From Actinomycetota bacterium (lineage in GTDB: Bacteria > Actinomycetota > Actinomycetes > Actinomycetales > Angustibacteraceae), in assembly GCA_014377795.1 (NCBI GenBank), contig JACMOY010000187.1, positions 1 to 8,660 of the forward strand: DNA of 8,660 nt, written 5' to 3'. The position numbers were made by a program, and so were the translations under genes. Shown one piece after another: positions 5,972 through 8,660 of the stretch. The notes beneath the pieces were generated by a model, which worked only from the letters and a program-made list of their open reading frames with translations, was not told the DNA's origin and made no database searches. Each line of letters opens with the position of its first letter. Within the stretch, counting starts at the first letter, position 1.

Positions 5972-8092
5972 GAGGTGCAGGGCGACGGCCCCGTCGTCGG
6001 CGACGCGGGCCCGCTGACGCGGTGCAGCTGCCGTCGACGTCGAGGTCGCGGGGGTCAGCATCCGCTCGGACAGCCACGCGGTGGCGGCCGGCCCGGGCAT
6101 CGGCCGCGCCAGGTGCCAGCCCTGGGCGACGTCGCAGCCGATGTCGGCGATCGCGCTCCACGTCAGCGCGGTCTCGACGCCCTCGGCGACCACCTGCATG
6201 CCGAGCCCGTGGGCCAGCTGGGTCACCGCCCGCACCACGACCGCGTCGGCCTCGACGACGGCGACCCGGGCCACGAAGCTGCGGTCGATCTTGATCTCGG
6301 CGACGGGCAGCTCGCGCAGCAGCCGCAGGGACGACCAGCCGGTGCCGAAGTCGTCCAGCGACAGGCGCACGCCGGCGGCGTGCAGCGCGACGAGCCGGGC
6401 GCGGGCGCGGTCCATGTCGGCGGTCAGGACCCGCTCGGTGATCTCGAGGGTCAGCAGACCGGGGTCCAGGCCGAAGTCGTCCAGCCGTCGCGTCAGCCGC
6501 CCGGTGAAGTCGGGGTCCAGCAGGTCGCGGAACGAGACGTTGACGGCCATCGGCACGGTCATGCCGGCGCGCTGCCAGGCCGCCATCTGCAGCAGCGACA
6601 TCTCGATGACGACGTCGGTCAGGCGGTGCATCAGCCCGGAGTGCTCGGCCACCGGGATGAAGTCGTCCGGGGGCACCAGGCCGCGCACCGGGTGGCGCCA
6701 GCGCACCAGCGCCTCGACCCCCGCCACCGAGCCGTCTGCGAGGTGCGCCTTGGGCTGGAAGTGCACCTCGATCTGGCCCTGCTCCAGCGCGACCCGCAGC
6801 TCGCTGATCAGCCCCAGCCGGGCGGCCGAGCTCTCGTCCCGGGTGGCGTCGTACACCTGGACGCCTGTGCGGTCGGCCTTCGCCTGGTACATCGCGACGT
6901 CGGCCCGGGAGAACAGCAGCTCGTAGCCGGCGGCGTGCTCGGGCACCAGGGCCAGCCCGATGCTGGCCTCGACGTCGATCAGCTGGCCGTCGATCTCGAG
7001 CGCGTCATCCAGCACGGTGACCACCCGGTGGGCCAGCTCGCAGGCCTGGGCGGCGTCGCGCACCCGCGGCAGCAGGACGGCGAACTCGTCACCCCCGAGC
7101 CGGGCCACGACCGCGTCCGGGTCGACGGCGGTGCTGATCCGGGCGGCGACCTGACGCAGCACCTCGTCTCCGACCGGGTGGCCGAGGACGTCGTTGACCT
7201 CCTTGAACCGGTCGAGGTCGAGCAGGAGCAGCGCGCACGGCTCACCGGTGCGCAGGGCCTCGGCGACGGCGACCCGCGACCTGGTCACGAGCAGCTTGCG
7301 GTTGGCCAGCCCGGTCAGGTCGTCGTGGGTGGCCTGACGGTGGCTCTCGACGGACGCGGCGACGCTGCGGTGGATGGCCAGCATCGGCACCACGGCCAGC
7401 ACGACGAGGGAGGGGGCGTCCTGCATCAGCACGGCGACCAGCGGGGCCAGTCCGTACTGGGCGGACGAGACGGTGAGCTGGAAGCGCAGGTCGGCCAGCA
7501 GCGCGCGCAGCGGTGACTCACCGGCGAAGAGGGCGACCGCCGTGGCCACCAGCACGTCGTTGGTCACGAAGCACGCGGCGGCCGCGGCGGCGACCACCGC
7601 CAGGTCGTGCAGGCTGGTGGGGGTCCACGGCTGAGCCAGGGTCGGGACGAAGCCGAGGGCCACCATCACCAGCCAGCCGGCGCCGTTGGTCAGCACGTAC
7701 TGGGCGACGTTGAACAGGATGCGGCGCGGGGTGTGCCGGCCGACCGCACCCGACAGCAGGGTCGCGAGGGTGTGCAGCACCATCGCCGGCACGACCCCGA
7801 AGTGCAGCAGCACCGAGAAGACGAAGGTGGTCGACAGCGCCACGCCCATGGGGTCGATCGAGCGCGAGCTGATGACCGGCCGCAGCTCGCCGAGCACCAC
7901 CAGTGCGAAGCAGGTGACCAGGGCCAGGGTGGCCCCGCCGGACATCGTGAGCAGCGACCCGCGCTCGAAGCGCAGCAGCGCGGTGGCGAGCAGCCCGAGG
8001 CCCAGGGTCGTGACCCCGCTGAGGTAGCAGGCGAGCAGCAGGGGGCGCGGGGCGTGCTGGACGTCGTTGCGCGCCGCGCTGGTGCCGCTCAC
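5969..8092 (-). CDS. Membrane-bound bifunctional diguanylate cyclase/phosphodiesterase (about 7 TM, GGDEF, EAL)
   Basis: This 707-residue cyclic di-GMP enzyme has an N-terminal membrane module. Hydrophobic segments lie near 17-40, 48-69, 84-101, 103-117, 126-149, 163-190 (possibly two) and 210-240, followed by a short linker. The GGDEF domain runs from [12 protein letters not shown] (255-266) through [14 protein letters not shown] (292-305) to an intact GGDEF (333-337). The RxxD inhibitory position reads DPDA, so product inhibition of the classical kind is not expected. The EAL domain has EAL (460-462), N518, E550 (LEITER), DDFGTGWSS (580-588), K601, EGVET (637-641) and Q657, so the phosphodiesterase site looks complete. 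The start is GTG 8092, 40 bases after ligA, with only a weak GAAAG upstream; the first membrane segment begins at residue 17, which suits this start. The stop is TAG, 10 bases before gatC. Its place between ligA and gatC matches, from memory, Streptomyces coelicolor rmdB, a phosphodiesterase affecting development. Orthology is likely but not proven here. Confidence 0.96.
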   Translation of the reverse strand: MSGTSAARNDVQHAPRPLLLACYLSGVTTLGLGLLATALLRFERGSLLTMSGGATLALVTCFALVVLGELRPVISSRSIDPMGVALSTTFVFSVLLHFGVVPAMVLHTLATLLSGAVGRHTPRRILFNVAQYVLTNGAGWLVMVALGFVPTLAQPWTPTSLHDLAVVAAAAAACFVTNDVLVATAVALFAGESPLRALLADLRFQLTVSSAQYGLAPLVAVLMQDAPSLVVLAVVPMLAIHRSVAASVESHRQATHDDLTGLANRKLLVTRSRVAVAEALRTGEPCALLLLDLDRFKEVNDVLGHPVGDEVLRQVAARISTAVDPDAVVARLGGDEFAVLLPRVRDAAQACELAHRVVTVLDDALEIDGQLIDVEASIGLALVPEHAAGYELLFSRADVAMYQAKADRTGVQVYDATRDESSAARLGLISELRVALEQGQIEVHFQPKAHLADGSVAGVEALVRWRHPVRGLVPPDDFIPVAEHSGLMHRLTDVVIEMSLLQMAAWQRAGMTVPMAVNVSFRDLLDPDFTGRLTRRLDDFGLDPGLLTLEITERVLTADMDRARARLVALHAAGVRLSLDDFGTGWSSLRLLRELPVAEIKIDRSFVARVAVVEADAVVVRAVTQLAHGLGMQVVAEGVETALTWSAIADIGCDVAQGWHLARPMPGPAATAWLSERMLTPATSTSTAAAPRQRARVADDGAVALHL

Positions 8093-8132
8093 CTGCTGGC
8101 TTTCGGCACGGCGTCCGCTCTGCTGTAGGGGA

Positions 8133-8660
<528 letters not shown>

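Noticed and set aside
1421..7210. Near-identical stretch of about 20 bases (acgtcgttgacctccttgaa) at 1421-1440 and near 7190-7209
   Set aside because: Both copies encode the conserved FKEVNDV motif of the two GGDEF domains, so this is protein-level conservation plus codon bias, not a repeat element.
4244..7516. 1090-codon open frame on the plus strand
   Set aside because: It is antisense to gatA, gatC and the seven-TM GGDEF-EAL gene. Composition is biased (Gly, Arg, Asp, Gln, Val, His) and no motif is recognisable. Its length reflects the scarcity of AT-rich stop codons, not selection.

Overview
The window is 8,660 bases of very GC-rich DNA. It carries seven genes, all on the minus strand, packed with gaps of at most about 40 bases or with overlaps. 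The gene content, GC bias, GTG starts and gene order (ligA, a GGDEF-EAL gene, gatC, gatA, gatB) point to an actinobacterium. A Micrococcales-type lineage is plausible, but this is a guess from general resemblance.

In transcription order, from high to low coordinates: (1) the 3' end of ligA, the NAD-dependent DNA ligase, entering from the right edge with its last helix-hairpin-helix, BRCT domain and an unusual Pro/Glu repeat tail; (2) a 707-residue protein with about seven membrane segments followed by GGDEF and EAL domains; (3-5) gatC, gatA and gatB, the three subunits of the aspartyl/glutamyl-tRNA amidotransferase; (6) a 780-residue protein with about ten membrane segments followed by GGDEF and EAL domains; (7) the N-terminal 80 codons of a probable D-isomer-specific 2-hydroxyacid dehydrogenase, running off the left edge.

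The housekeeping core is gatCAB, which most actinobacteria use to make Gln-tRNA(Gln) (and often Asn-tRNA(Asn)) from misacylated precursors. gatC/gatA and gatA/gatB overlap at their stop and start codons, and gatA and gatB have visible Shine-Dalgarno sequences, so the three are almost certainly translated together. The core is bracketed by two membrane-bound cyclic di-GMP enzymes. Both keep intact synthesis and hydrolysis motifs, both lack the classical RxxD product-inhibition site, and their membrane halves look unrelated, so they probably read different signals into the same second messenger. From memory, Streptomyces coelicolor has GGDEF-EAL genes at similar places (rmdB beside ligA/gatC, and cdgF between gatB and ilvB), so this may be an old, conserved neighbourhood.

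The most distinctive regulatory signal is that the two genes directly downstream of the GGDEF-EAL genes (gatC and the dehydrogenase) lack a Shine-Dalgarno sequence. Each instead has a TANNNT -10 hexamer 6-7 bases before its start codon, the layout of a leaderless actinobacterial promoter, embedded in the end of the upstream gene. I see no tRNA, rRNA, CRISPR array, mobile element or convincing terminator. There is no intergenic stretch over 300 bases.
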